Source: Desmodesmus armatus (lineage: Eukaryota > Chlorophyta > Chlorophyceae > Sphaeropleales > Scenedesmaceae). Taken from it: a stretch of 64,000 bases of DNA. Under the pieces are notes generated by a model that did not search any database, had not been told where the DNA came from, and was given only the letters and a program-made list of their open reading frames with translations. The stretch covers positions 652,001-716,000 of the forward strand of contig VIIQ02000028.1 of NCBI GenBank assembly GCA_007449985.2, in the 5' to 3' direction. Position numbers and translations under genes: made by a program. Below, piece after piece: positions 33,901-45,912 of this stretch (within the stretch, counting starts at the first letter, position 1; the number at the start of each line of letters is the position of its first letter).

Positions 33901-36032
33901 CTGCAGGGAGCAGCTGGCACAAGCCTGGGCATTTTTGGGTACAGCCACGGGCTTCATCAATGACCCTGCCATGCTGCCAAACATGTCAGCAGGGGATGTC
34001 TGCAGGCGCATGCTGGCCAACCTGTGCAATCTGTACAGCCAGCGCACATCCGTGGATGCAGCCATGGGTAGCTACGCCTGGGTGGCCACATCCATGGCTT
34101 TGGCAGCCCCGCTTGGTCAGCTGTGCCCTGTCTCAGGTGTGCCCAACACTATCCGGCCGTTCCGGCTAACAGGCAGGCAGCTGCTCTCGGAAGCTCTTGC
34201 CCTGGCACTGCCCCCTGGGAGACATATGAGCGACTTGATTGCACAAAGGGTGTTGGACGTGGCCAACAATTGCAAGGAGGGCACTTTGGAGGTACCAACC
34301 TCGAGTCAGGTGAGGTGACTGTTTGGGCGGGGAACATCCAAACTTGATGATCCAGTAGTGGTGGTTGCTGAAGCGGCAGGAATGAGTGCATGCATCAAGC
34401 CAGCATGCCACTTGCAACCTTAGGGGGCCGGAGCTCATCAGCACACACTACGTTCCAACGCACGTAGACCCAACTTTGGATTCCTTGGATGGTGAGATGG
34501 TTGATCATTGGCTGGATGCACTCCCTGTGTCTACACACTGATGTCAGCATAAATTGCTAGCAGCTGTTGTGGTTTGGATGCTTCCTTGCCGTTGCTGTGA
34601 TGTCGACACACGGGCGAAGTACACATGAGCTGTTAAAACACCAGAGGTGTCATCCGGGCACGTGCACCCTGGGCCCCTGTTGAATTGACCCAGGTTTAGG
34701 GCCCTGCTTGTTGGTGGGGAGCCTTGAGGAGAAATAGAATGCAAGCGAGTCGGTTGTCCTGAGGCCCAAGCTGCTGCTGTCACCAACAAAGCGCTGTGCA
34801 TGCTTTGTGCAGGGCTCTGGCAGCTCCAGCCTCAGCCAAGTGGAAGCAGCACAGTACAAGGTGCTGAGTGATGAGGCAATTAAGTGCATGCCCTCCGGGC
34901 CACCTGCATACTGCAGTCCAGAGTTTGTGGATACGCCTGATTGCCAGCTGGGTGCTGGGGAGTACCCCATTGGCACACCTGTGCAGGTGCATGCTACAGT
35001 GCCGGGATCACATGGAATGACGGGCCTTGTGGCGTGGAGAACTCAGCCAGTGAATCAGGTACGGGCCTCAGGACCGCACACAAGGCAGGAGTAGCACTGC
35101 CAGTGACAGTTAACTGTTGCTGCAGCTGGCAGTGACGTTGTGACATCGCCAGTGTCACCAGTATCACTTCTTGTCTTGTTGGTGTCACTGTTCTTGGCAC
35201 TACTACTGTCTCTGCTGTTGGCACAGGAAGTGGCACCCTGTTCCTGTGAAAAGGATGGATCCAAAGGATGACATCCTGCCACACAACAATTGCGGCATCG
35301 CCCACTGGAATTAAGCCAGGAGTATCTTAAGCCTTTTTGCTGTCTTCCACCAATTAATCAATTTTTATGTTTGTTGTCAATTTTATGTTTGTTTTATTAT
35401 AATGTTATAATCTCCCACAATTGCACCACTACATTTGGGTGATTATGTTTGCCGTCTGAACAAGACACGCTGCTGATTGGCGGTGGCTGTAATCACTATG
35501 GTCCTCGGGACCCAACAAGTGTTAGGATCACAACTTGGCCTTTGCTGGGGCTGCCTGTGTCTCTCACAAGCACGAAACTGTGTTCACACAACTATGTGGA
35601 CACGACAACAGAGCACTATTTTGCTGCTGTTTGCTGCAGAATATGGCCGTGTGCTACAACATCTTGCGCCAACCAGACGGCCACCACGTTTCCCATACCT
35701 TTGAGGTCGAGGCACTCAGCCCTGAGGCATCTACAGCAGGACACACCCCACCCTGGGCCTCTGACAGCTGCCTTGACACCATAAACCAGGCCCAGCAGCT
35801 GCTGCGCAGGTCCTGCTTTGAGGCAGGGTTTCGCGACCAGCTCACCAGCTTCCTGAAGAGCAGCGGCCAGTGGCTGGAGGCACCTGAGTCTTGGGGCCCT
35901 GTACTGCAGCATCTGATCAGTTGCAGCAAGGGCCTGGGGTACGGGTTTGAGGCGGTAATGTATGATGCAGCTGGGCAGCAGTGCTTCCTGGTGCCGAATG
36001 CTTTTGTGAGGTACATGTTTCCCAAGGGCTGA
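30968..36032 (+). CDS. FBXO21-like F-box protein with transglutaminase-like (SirB1) and YccV/HspQ-like regions
   Basis: Predicted SCF substrate receptor. Exons: 30968-31095, 31286-31406, 31660-32049, 32339-32455, 32623-32871, 33317-33573, 33907-34309, 34813-35058 and 35640-36032, about 767 residues. F-box at about 10-50 (LPEAVVHLLFRRLYLPDLVS, SAWHRFLSAVWRGR). SirB1/transglutaminase-like block at about 250-430: LTLLNNLLFG, SVLAQRSGLPITLAILHRAV, GLDVQLVNMPGHVINRVV, GFINDPAMLPNM. A weaker YccV/HspQ-like block lies at about 620-660 (EYPIGTPVQ, GLVAWR, CYNILRQPDGHH). This order is that of animal FBXO21. The exon 6/7 join is unsure: donor GTATGC at 33574 keeps frame, but the stronger GTGAGA at 33585 would need an extra small exon. 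A further short exon near 35228 is possible. It starts 243 bp after CFAP21. Confidence 0.75.
35325..35450. repeat. AT-rich island in the last intron of the F-box gene
   Basis: About 125 bp dominated by A and T (tttttatgtttgttg, ttttattataatgttataatc) inside GC-rich sequence. No coding content. It may aid exon definition or be an inserted element. Confidence 0.7.
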
Positions 36033-36782
36033 CTGCGGGCATCATCTGGGCTGACGCAGCTCACGCTGCGCAGCGGTAGCAAGCTTGTGAGTCATGTTGG
36101 GTGACAGTGTTTGTGTGCCACACAGTGTGTGTGCTTGCGGTGTGTAGCGGTGCTATGTGTCCATTGTTCAGTGGCATGCACATCACCCTTGGCACCAAGC
36201 AGCCAGGGTGGTCGACATCGTGTGGTGGATGATTACAAGTTGGCAGGTGCAAGTTGTTGCATAGTAAGGGTGGTGCCCCATCACACATATGCGTGGAAGG
36301 CTTGTACCGGGCAGCCAGAGGCTTCATTTCAATCATCTGTAGTTACATGGTAAAGGGTGTGCAACCCCTGCACGGGTACGACATCCTTGTGTGCATGCCT
36401 TTTTGTTCAGATACAGGATGAGGACTCCCTGCAGTGAGGCATTGAGGCCATGCAGATGATCTGTGGAAACAACAATGTTTAGGTTTGTAGACACACTGCG
36501 GCAGAAATCTGAACGCATGTGAGCTCATGTCCAGACAGCACTGCTCCACAGTTGCGGACCCTGCAGGGTCATTGGTGCATACCAACTCGGGATGTGAGGT
36601 TGCCGGCCACAAATACACAGCATGCCCACACATGTTCTGCGCACAATCCAAATTGCAATCAGTTGTTGGCGCCATGCATACAATGGGCTCGTGGCAGTGC
36701 CAGCTGCTCTGCTGAACAACGTCTTTGCGGAATCAAGCCACCAATTAGATGGCCCCTGCAAAGCTGCTGTACACACCCTTGA
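36033..36782. other. Convergent intergenic region between the F-box gene and the TPR gene
   Basis: Holds both 3' UTRs. TTACA at 36343-36347 (TGTAA for the minus strand) is a candidate polyadenylation signal for the TPR gene. No CDS recognised. Confidence 0.5.
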
Positions 36783-39700
36783 CTACTGTACTGTCTGCAA
36801 CTGCTGCAACAGCTGTACAAACCAGACTTCGCCCCTCAGCCCCGCCAAGTCTTCATCTGCTGCCACTTCAGCAGCAACCAGGGCTTTCGTTGCTGCCAAG
36901 TCCTGTAGGAGCTGCTGCGCTACTGACGGCTGTCCTGCCAGTGCCGCTGCACATGCTGCATTGTAGCGCACGTCAGCACGCTCACTGGCATCTCCCAGCA
37001 AGTGCGGTCGTTGAAGCGCAGAGTCTGCGGGCAAGTGGTGGGTGGGAAATGGTGCAGGAGTGCGGTTGGGAAGGGCGTTCAGTGGATAAGTACACAAGGT
37101 ATGCTTAGCTCTGCCTAGCAGAGGGAGGCTCTGGCAAGCAAACTGAATATGCTGTCAACAACAGCAATGGTTGACTGCCAGTCTTCATCCAGTGAATAGG
37201 TGTCAATGAGTATGCCGTGCATGACGAGGTGTGTGGCGGCAATGCAGCTGCATACCAGTGTCAGCCATTAACGACAGCGCCAAGCAAGTTGCAACTACTA
37301 ATAGCTGCGGTGACAGCAACAGCTTCTAGTCATCGCATGCCCTGTGGTGTGGTCAGTACTTACTGTAGTGCCCAAGGGCAGTGGCTAAATGTGTCGCAGC
37401 GGCAGCTGAGTCGCCCTGGCGGGCTGACAGCTTGGCAAGAGCTACAGCAGCCTCAGCAAGGCCAACCTGCAGGACAAGTACAAACAGCCCCTTTTGGCAT
37501 AGCTGACTCATATCATAGATGACTCATATCATGTTTACACGTTTTCCCAGCAGGGTCATTGTGCCCGGCACAGCATGTGGTACATCATAACATCTACACA
37601 AGTGCCATACAGTGCAACACCAGTCTGATCGGCAATGACCACCCATGCCAACATAGCTGCCAAGGTCAGGGATGCAGCTACAGAATATTCTGCTGTGCAG
37701 TCAGTATACCCCTGATAATATGAACAAGTAGCTGCTTGTGTCTCACGGCTCAACATGCACAGCAACATGCAGCACGGGCATGCGGACTTGCTGGCCTGAT
37801 GGCACCGTGCCACTTGGAATGCAGCCATGCTCGTGGCACATGGCAGCTAAGGATGGAAGGAAGTGCAAAGATATGGCAGTGGGGGTACTGGGTCCCAGCA
37901 TGCTGTGTCAGTTCAGAATGCAGAGTAGACAATGGCTTTCCTTTGGCCGGGATCAAGTTAGTTGTACTGCTGCTACAGGCACTCACGCACCAGTGCATCT
38001 GCATTGGTCCTGCTGATGGTCAGAGCCGCCATATAGCCCTCATCAACAGCCGACTTGATGAGGGAGGCAGCCTGTGCTGCTGCCGAATCCGGCAGACGGC
38101 TAGCGCCAGTGGCCCCTGGCGCGCCCGCACTGCTGCTGCTAATGATGAGATCCGCTGCATCCATCATGACATCACCGAGGGCGTTGTGTGGTGCAGGGTC
38201 TGCTCTGCTAAACTGGATGCTGCTCCTGAGCTGAGATGCTGCCTGATCCAGCAAGGACTGCTTGAGCTGCTGGTCCTGTAGCATCAATAGATAAGATGTA
38301 GGGACGTAGCACAGCATGGCACAGCACATCACAGCGACGTCATGTGGGCGCAGGGCTTGAAACCACTCTTCGGCGCACAGTAGCCCAGAGTTGCAGGTTC
38401 GTGTACGTCAGCCAAAAGTGTACTACGTGGCAAGTACGCTCCACACCTTACGACCATTGTTGCCTATGGTCCGCCATGATGTGCCCGTCCCCAAAGACAG
38501 CACAGCAGCAAGCTTAGCACAACCGTCTGCTTGGCAAGATGGGTGAACTGAGACAATATTGTGCAGCCGCTGCACAAGATGCTCGGAGCATCTTGCAGGT
38601 AGTGGCAAGCAGCTGACAGTCAGGGTGGGTGTCTGCAGCTCCTTACCGTTGCATGTTTACTGATGGTGTGGAGTCCTGCGCCCCAATTGTGCAGCAAGCC
38701 CGGCAAGTCATCACCTACATGAAGCAGCAGCAGCAGCAGTCCCTACAGCTGGGCTGCCTGCCTTCCCCTGTGCGGAGGTGCCACCTGCTCCAACTTACAG
38801 GGCACGGCGTCGCCAGCTGTGCTGAATTGACATGCACCCGTATATGTGTCAGTAAATATGCTGCCCGTGACACTTCATACACGGCACACGCCTGGGGATC
38901 CCCGATGAGTGAGGGTGCGCACCGTTTGCAGAGTCACTGAGTGCACATGAGGCCTGGTAGGACTGCAGTGCCGCCTCGAAGGCTGACTGGCCATCACCAG
39001 GCTGGCCGGCTGCCAGGGCAGCCTCACCAAGGGCCACTTGGGCATCAGCCAAGTTGCTCAAAGTCTGCAGCATAGCGCATATTCACAATCAATCACGCCA
39101 GTCGATACAGGTAGGGAGCAGGGCCATGATCAAAGCAGTGACCATGTGGCGCAGCCGCATGTAGGGGGTGTCAACCAGTTGAGGGGACTGATTGCACAAG
39201 GCCCCTAAGTGAAGCCGCTACAAACAGGTGACTGTCCAAGTTGAACAGGATGGCTCAGACTCATGACGGGGGCCCCGCTTATGCATGGGAAGTTCTACTA
39301 GTGTGATTTGTGTTGGCCGCTCTCACTGTGATCACCCCACTTTCCTGTCACCTTACCCGCTTTCCACTTCCGCCACACACCCCAACAGCAGCACCTTGAC
39401 ACATACCACAGGTCAAGACACAAAAACAACCAGCACATACTGCAGTTTATCCATCGTGCAGGCTAAATGAGTCACTGACTAAGCAAGTGCAGCACCGCGT
39501 TAGCAAACCATGCGGACACATACCACAGGTCAAGACACAAAAACAAGCAGCACATACTGCAGTTTATCCATCGTGCAGGCTGAATGAGTCACTGACTAAG
39601 CAAGTGCAGCACCGCGTTAGCAAACCATGCGCTGTCAACACATGCCACTTACCGCTGCATCCTCTTCCTGAGCCAGGGCTGACTGATACAGCTGCACCGC

Positions 39701-41265
39701 CTGTGCTAGCAGGGCCATACCCTCACCACCACCACCACACAGCTCCGCTAAGCTGCACATTACGTTGGCAGCATTCACTGCTGCATCCGCCCGAAGCGTG
39801 CTGCTGCCTGCCGCTGCAGGCACCTGAGCATAGCAAAGCATGGCGGCGCGGTGTGCGGCAGAGCAGGGCTGGGTGGCGGCAAATGTAAATATCATGCCTG
39901 CGCTGTAAGCGTGTACACCGCAGCAGAACTTGCGTCCTATGTCATTTGAAAGCCTACTGCCTGCTGACAATCTGGTACTTGTTCGAAACTTCCCACCGTC
40001 AAAAACTTTCTTTCAGCACTGCAGGCACAGCATCATACTATTCACCTTGTCCCCAACACCTTCAAGGTAAACACGGTGTCCCTACCTGCTTGTATGCCTC
40101 CAGTGCTGCCCTGTATGCCTCCATCACAGCCTGCTGCACCTGCTGCACATGGCCTGGCTGTGCCAGCACATCATCTGATGCCTGCTGCAGTACCTCACGC
40201 TGCAGGTCTGCCCAGCTCTGTAGACACTCAGCCTGCACACCACCCGCAACAGCGACGGCAGCAACCAGCAACAGTATGCAACACAGTTGCTCAGCAGCAC
40301 CAGCAACAACAAGCCAGCAACCGCAACACCGTCAGCAGCACCGGCAGCTGCCACAGCAGCTGCAGCTGCAAGCTGGAGGGGACACGCTGTTGGGTGCTGG
40401 CGCTGACAGCAGCTGTACAGGAATGCACAATGCGCTGGGTCGCTGTGCACATGTGCAAGGACAGCCCCCGCAGCGGAGGCCTTGCAGGGACACAGGCACA
40501 CACTGCCAAAAGGAGCTGACTCTGCAGGGAATATAAATTCAAATGTCACTTGTTGCTGCTGCTGGTTGGCTGACTGCAGGGCTGGTGTTTGGCAGTGCAG
40601 GGCTACACAGTTCCTCACCAGGCCAAATGCTGCATCCACAGCTCCTTCTGCATCCAGGCCAGCCGCTAGAGCCTCCCTGTACTTGGCCTGCAAGGGCAGG
40701 TAAGTTGGTGGTGCTATAGTCAGCTTGAGGGATGGCTTGCCCTTGTTTGTTGACAAAAGCTATAACACTTGCTTTTCCTCATGAAAAACGCGGACCATGC
40801 AGGGCTGGCATAGGATGTTGATGCCTGTCACTGCTCAGCCCTTGTGGCCCTACTGCTGGCTGCCGAGGATGATGCCTGACGGCTGCTACATACATGGCTG
40901 CAGAAGTGAGGCTACTGCGTGTCGCGCCCAGGGGCTTGCTGGGTGCGGCTGAAGGCAACTCACAACAGCTGCTTGGAATGCATTCAGTGCGTCTTGACCA
41001 CTGCGCCTCTCTGCGCGCTGCTGCAGTGTCTCAGCATCTGCAGAGCAAGAGACCACTGGTGCTGTGATCACATAGGTGTGTGAAGCTGCATAAGTTGTTG
41101 CCAGTAGGACACTGGCAGTGGTGGTGCAATACTTGTATGTGCAGGTGCCTTCGAGTGAGTCAAGTTGAGCATACCTTGCAGGAGCGATGCTGGGGTGACT
41201 GCTGCAGGTTGTGACGGAGACGCTGACTTTCTGTCTCTCCCACGGTAGCCTCCCCTATTGGACAT
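36783..41265 (-). CDS. Tetratricopeptide-repeat protein, function unknown
   Basis: Predicted helical TPR scaffold; no enzymatic domain visible. Exons: 41265-41175, 41037-40964, 40687-40619, 40232-40086, 39823-39653, 39064-38923, 38714-38647, 38275-37991, 37466-37364 and 37024-36783; all phases agree, giving 463 residues. A short RG-rich start (MSNRGGYRGRDRK) is followed by TPR-like pairs of helices: KYREALAAGLDAEGAV, YRAALEAYKQ, ALLAQAVQLYQSALAQEEDAA, LGEAALAAGQPGDGQSAFEA, LLHNWGAGLHTISKHA, LGDVMMDAADLI, NADALVGLAEAAVALAKLSA, DVRYNAACAAALAGQPSVAQ. The last matches the typical final TPR of chloroplast and cytosolic TPR proteins. Two donors are weak (GTGCGC at exon 6, GTGCGT at exon 8). The intron between exons 5 and 6 carries a 117-bp tandem duplication. 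Confidence 0.75.
39398..39631. repeat. Tandem duplication, 2 x 117 bp, TPR gene intron 5
   Basis: Copies at 39398-39514 and 39515-39631 abut exactly and differ at about two bases (ccagc/gcagc and ctaaat/ctgaat), so the event is recent. Each starts gacacataccacagg and ends caaaccatgcg. The second copy ends 22 bp before exon 5 and includes its donor-proximal intron sequence. Confidence 0.95.
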
Positions 41266-41673
41266 AAGTGCCTGGTGTGACCCGCTTCAACAGCAACAGC
41301 AGAAGTGTGCTACTGCTGCTGCACCAAGCTAGGGCAGACTGTGCTGGCGGCTGTATCAAGAGCAAGAATCACTTGTGGGATGAGTGATATGATTTTTGTG
41401 TGTTGTGACGTTGGTCACCAAGTCGAACTGATCTTGCTGATCTGATGACGATTACTGTCCTGCTTGCCCAAAGCTTGTTCGCAAATACAAGCCATAAAAG
41501 TTGCAGCTCAACATTTACAGTCGGGCAAATGATCGGCAAAGCTCCCTGTGGTGTAGGGAGAAAGTGTATGTACATCATGGTACTGGATGTACCTTGTGTG
41601 TACCAAACCATACCAGCAACCGGACAAAAATATAGTACAACATGTACACAACATGTACACACCAGCAACCCCA
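41266..41673. other. Intergenic region between the TPR gene and COQ3
   Basis: A 408-bp tandem spacer on the minus strand with the TPR promoter and COQ3 3' UTR. A repeated acatgtacac motif occurs at 41639-41661. No CDS. Confidence 0.55.
41515..41519 (-). terminator. TGTAA polyadenylation signal, COQ3
   Basis: TTACA on the plus strand, about 155 bp past the COQ3 stop codon in the minus direction. Confidence 0.45.
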
Positions 41674-43211
41674 TCAGTCCCCCTTCTGCATGAGGGCGGC
41701 ATAGTTGACGTTCAAGTCGCCGTCGCTCAGCGTGAACTGTCCACTGCTCGGCTGCAGCACCATACCAGCCAGCAGCTGCATCTGCAGCCCTGCATCACTT
41801 GCCATCATAGCAAGCTCCTGCGGCGTTATGAACTTCGTCCAGCTGTGAGTACCGGCCGGCACCAGCCGCAGCAGATACTCGGCACCAACAATGGCGAGCG
41901 CATAGGATGCTGGGGTGCGGTTCAGGGTCGTGACAAAGACCTGCCCGCCGGGCACAGCTGCTGCTGCAAGGGACTGCATGAAGTGCTGCGGCTGCTTGAC
42001 GTGCTCTATGACCTCTGACGCCATGACCACGTCAAAGCTGGCACCATCGGCGACAAGGCGCTCCAGGGTGGTCTGCTGGTACCTGCGGGGGGGGGGGGGG
42101 CATGTAAACAGCACACAGGAACCAAGTGATGTGTGTGTTGGGATGGCAAGGGGGGGGGGGGGGTGGCAGGGGGGGGGGGCAATATACGACACATGTCACT
42201 CAGCCTTTTGGTGCTGGTGCACTTGCCCGCAAGGTGATGCAGCAGGGGTAGATGCGCAGCCGTGTGGCCACCTGCAGCCACTCCTGCTCGAACCCTACAT
42301 GCCCCTGCTCAACCCCTCCTTGGTCCTCCTGCAAAGAGTGGAGTGCAGCGGCCTGATTGCGTACAGCTGCTGATGCTGCGCACAAGCACCATCGTGCCCC
42401 GCAGTCTGATGTTGGCCATGTCTGCTCCTGCCCCAATTGATGGCACATGCCACAACTACCTATACAACCACTACCAACTACCTATACAACCTATACAACC
42501 ATTGACAATGCCACAACTACCTATACAACCAGTGTGCTGCAACGTCACCAGGGTCCCTCCCCCAACACTCACTTGATGCGCTGGGTGAGCAGTGGGTCTC
42601 CAGCAGCATGAGCAGCAGCTGCAGCCACACCCTCAGCAGACACATCAATCCCTGTCACCTGCGCCCCCATCCTCGCCAGCGGCTCACTCAACAGCCCACC
42701 ACCACAGCCGACGTCCAAAACCCTGAGGCCAGCAAGGGGCTCTGCTGTGTTGGGGTTTAGGCCCCGCAAGCTGCATAAACCCTGGCGCAGGAAGCTGCAG
42801 CGTGCTGTGTTGAGGGCGTGGAGGGCTGCGAAGGGGCCGTTGGTTGTGTCCCACCAGTGGTCAGCTAGGGCGGCAAATTTGGCAGCCTCCTTTTTGTCCA
42901 GGGAGCTGTATGAGGTTCCTGCCGAGCTGCTACTGCTGCTGGGACTGCTGCTGCTACTGCTGCTGACAGAGCTGCTGCCACTGGTGCTGGGAGTGCTTGT
43001 GGTGGTGTTGTGGCTGTGAGGGGCGTGTGCACTTTGAGGGGCGCTGCTGTTCAAGCCTGTGGGCGTGCTGTTGCTGGGCTGTTGTGTGGGTGAAGCTGAA
43101 GCAAGACTGTCACTGCTGCTGCTTTGGCGTGGACCTGCGCTGGTGTGGACGCTGCTGCATTGTTGCCCGATGCGCTGCTTTGGCAGCTGCTGGAGAAGGC
43201 TGGAGCAGCAC
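41674..43211 (-). CDS. COQ3: Ubiquinone biosynthesis O-methyltransferase COQ3/UbiG (first exon not found)
   Basis: SAM-dependent methyltransferase carrying out both O-methylations of ubiquinone synthesis on the mitochondrial inner membrane, within the COQ complex. Exons: 43211-42573 and 42082-41674, joined as RIK/YQQTTLERLV with the phase kept. Motif I is VLDVGCGGGLLSEPLARMGA followed by VTGIDVS. Then come FDVVMASEVIEHV, PGGQVFVTTLNRT, YALAIVGAEYLLRLVPAGTH and WTKFITPQEL, all characteristic of COQ3. The N-terminal 110 residues are a Ser/Thr/Ala-rich leader (consistent with mitochondrial import) before AAKFAALADHWWDTTNGPF. The frame stays open upstream of 43211 but has no ATG before a stop codon, so a short first exon must be spliced to the phase-2 acceptor CTTCAG at 43212. 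Divergent from CHMP2. Confidence 0.9.
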
Positions 43212-43944
43212 CTGAAGCAGGCAGTTGGTAGGTTGATTTCAGTGCCACCAGCCTGATGTCAAAGTTATGACATGCCTGCTGCTGAAGGACGTTGCAGAAC
43301 TCGGTGGTCTGGCTCAGTGGTGCATGACCAGGCTGGCAACTTTTGACACATGCTACACTTGCAGCAGGCACCATGAGGTCTCTCACCTCAGCAAACTGTA
43401 GCTGATCGTACCTCCATTGCCTGAATTGAGGTGCACAAGCAGGCCTTGCATGCTGTGGAGTGGAGACAAGGTGAGATCAGTGATGACTTAGTCGAAGGAT
43501 TTGCCAGATTCTTCAGGTACACAGTCGACAATAGGCTGTTGCTTGCCAATACATGCTTCTTGAATGCACAATTGGCTTCCTTCCCCTGCCTCTGCTCATC
43601 ATATGGTTACATAAGCTTGACTAACGCCCTTTCGTACACATTGCTGCAGGGCTTCCCTGTCAACGTGCGATATATGCCTATTGTTTGATTGTTGTAACCA
43701 GGCTACCAGTGGTTGGCCCCTTAACCCCTTGTGTGACCTTCCACTTGCTTGTGCCATTGGACACTCCATCTAATCGCCATCACAGCGGTTGCTCGCTTGC
43801 TGTTGCCTTTCACTTGCAGCCAGACTCTCAAGCTAACCGTTAGGCCACATCACGTTGTGCTCTGCGCTCGTAGCACCTCTGTAGGCTTGCTGCTGCTCTG
43901 CTGACTGAGCAGAGAGTCAGGGGTTTCTAGCACACAGCAAAGCA
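43212..43944. other. Divergent region between COQ3 and CHMP2
   Basis: Contains the undetected first exon of COQ3, both promoters and 5' UTRs. An open frame at 43431-43688 (plus) has no recognised domain and is not called. Confidence 0.5.
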
Positions 43945-45912
43945 ATGCAGCTGTTCAAGAAGAAGCCTGATGTCAAAGGTGTGTGTATCTGCTGTCATGG
44001 CATGCCACAAGCGCTCTCAGGGGCTTCATGCTGCATAGGCAAGCCAGCTGCTTGCAACGTCACACGCCAGGCATGTGCACTGTGGTATCAAGCAGAAGCA
44101 TCTGCTGTGCCTGTTAGCCATCCGGTCACACACTCTTCATGACAACTTATTGCACTGCCGCTTGCTTGGTTTGCTTGCCTTTCTTGGCATTGCTGCAGAG
44201 GTGGTGCGTACCTCCCAGAGAGAGATACGCAAGGGCACGCGGGACCTAGACAGAGAGGTGCTGGCCCTCAGGCGGGAGGAGCAGAAGCTCATCCTCGAAA
44301 TCAAAGCTGCTGCCAAAACCAACAACCAGGCAGCCATGCGTGTGTTGGCCAAGTCACTAGTACGCCTCAGAAGTCAGATTGCCAAGCTGCAGGGCTCGTC
44401 AGCCAACCTGAGGGGCGTCAGCACAAACCTCACAACAGCAGCTGCCAGCACCACAGTGGCACAGTCCATGGGCACTGCAACAGCAGCCATGTCAAAGATG
44501 CAGCAGCAGATGAACCCTGCGCAGGTGAGCTGGGTGCTCAGTGATGCTGAGCAGCGCCTCAGCCCTGGAGGAGGGGGGGGGGGGTGCAGGTTCCTGACTA
44601 CTCCCCAGTGCCGGCATGCATGCCTTGTTGCCTCAAGATTTGTTGTTTTTGTGAGCAGCTGAGCAGAGCCAACGATGCAGTAGATGCTGGGCCGTGTGCA
44701 TGAATGCCCACCCTGCTCCCACTCTGCCTCCTACCCAGGCGCATTGGGTACTCGACTGTGGGTGTGTCTGGTAGAGGACCACCACACTACCGACTTCACC
44801 CCCCCCCTTCCTGTCAGCCAGCAAGTTTGCGTCAGATTGACATGGGGTGTACTGTATCAGAAAGGCTAGCCATAGCATGCATGAGCAGCAGCAGCTGCAG
44901 CATCGGGTCGCGCTTGGGTTGCGTACGCTGCCCAGGCACTGCATTGGTGCACATCCACGTCAGCGCACCCCCCCCCCTCCCAGTGTCTTCAGTGCACACA
45001 ACGTGCATCGTAAATCAAGATCCAGACATGCCCGCTGTAGTGGCGTGCTGACTGGGTGCGCCTGCTGCCGCCGCATGGGTCTGTGTGTGTGTGCAGATCA
45101 ACAAGACGATGCAGCAGTTTGCCCAGGAGAACATGCGCATGGAGATGACGCAGGAGATGATGGGGGACACCCTGGACTCGGCACTGGATGATGAAACGAC
45201 GGAGGATGATGCAGCGGAGCTTGTAGGACAGGTGAGGACAGGAGCAGACGAGTCACAGCAGGGCACATAAGCGTTCAAGCACAGAAGCAAGGGGGCAGCC
45301 ATCCAGGGGGGGGGGGGGGGGAGCCCGGGGGGTGAGGGGGGGGGCGAAGGAAAGGGGGAGACATTCCGCAACTGGTGTTTGCTGGCGAGAGGCGGGAGGA
45401 GGATGCAGCACAGTTTGTAGGGCGGGAAGGGCATGGCATGAAAGGTATCGGCAAGTGTTGCGGTCAGGCGGCAAGGGAACGGCGTCGACGAATACAGCAT
45501 GTGTTGCGGGACTGGCGAGTGGTTCCTTGTATGTGCGATGGGGTCGTCAATTGCATGATTCTAGTGCAGGGTCAAGGGTTTGGTAAGATTGGCCTGCATT
45601 CGTAATAATGCTACATCTCTTGCGTGCTTTGGGGCTTTGTAGGTGCATCAATGTCTGCACTTGCAGCAGCACTGTGGGCCCTCTTCTTGCAGGCATGTCT
45701 GTTCACATGTGTCTATGTGCTGACCCTCCCTCTTGTCACGTGCTTGCCTACTGCTGCTGCAGGTGTTGGATGAAATCGGTGTAGACCTGTCGGCACTGAT
45801 GGGCGCAGCGCCACAGCGCAAGGTGGCGCAGCAGCAGCCGGCAGCAGCAGCAGCAACCAGCGACAGCGAGTTGCAAGACCTGCAGGCGCGGCTAGCTATG
45901 CTGAAAAGCTGA
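43945..45912 (+). CDS. VPS2: ESCRT-III subunit CHMP2/VPS2 (CHMP2B-like)
   Basis: Snf7-family protein that polymerises on membranes with other ESCRT-III subunits in multivesicular body sorting and abscission and recruits VPS4. Exons: 43945-43978, 44199-44524, 45097-45231 and 45763-45912; all phases agree, giving 214 residues, the normal family length (human CHMP2B is 213). N-terminus MQLFKKKPDVK; basic helices REIRKGTRDLDREVLALRRE and ILEIKAAAKTNNQAAMRVLA; LVRLRSQIAKLQGSSANLRG; MSKMQQQMNP; acidic helix MQQFAQENMRMEMTQEMMGD and DETTEDDAAELVGQVLDEIG. The C-terminus ELQDLQARLAMLK fits a MIM1 motif that binds the VPS4 MIT domain. The first coding exon is only 34 nt. Confidence 0.95.

Noticed and set aside
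43051..43386. Minus-strand frame 111 codons long as an alternative COQ3 start
   Set aside because: It is in another frame from the methyltransferase and begins at GTG. It may overlap the true 5' UTR but does not give the COQ3 N-terminus.
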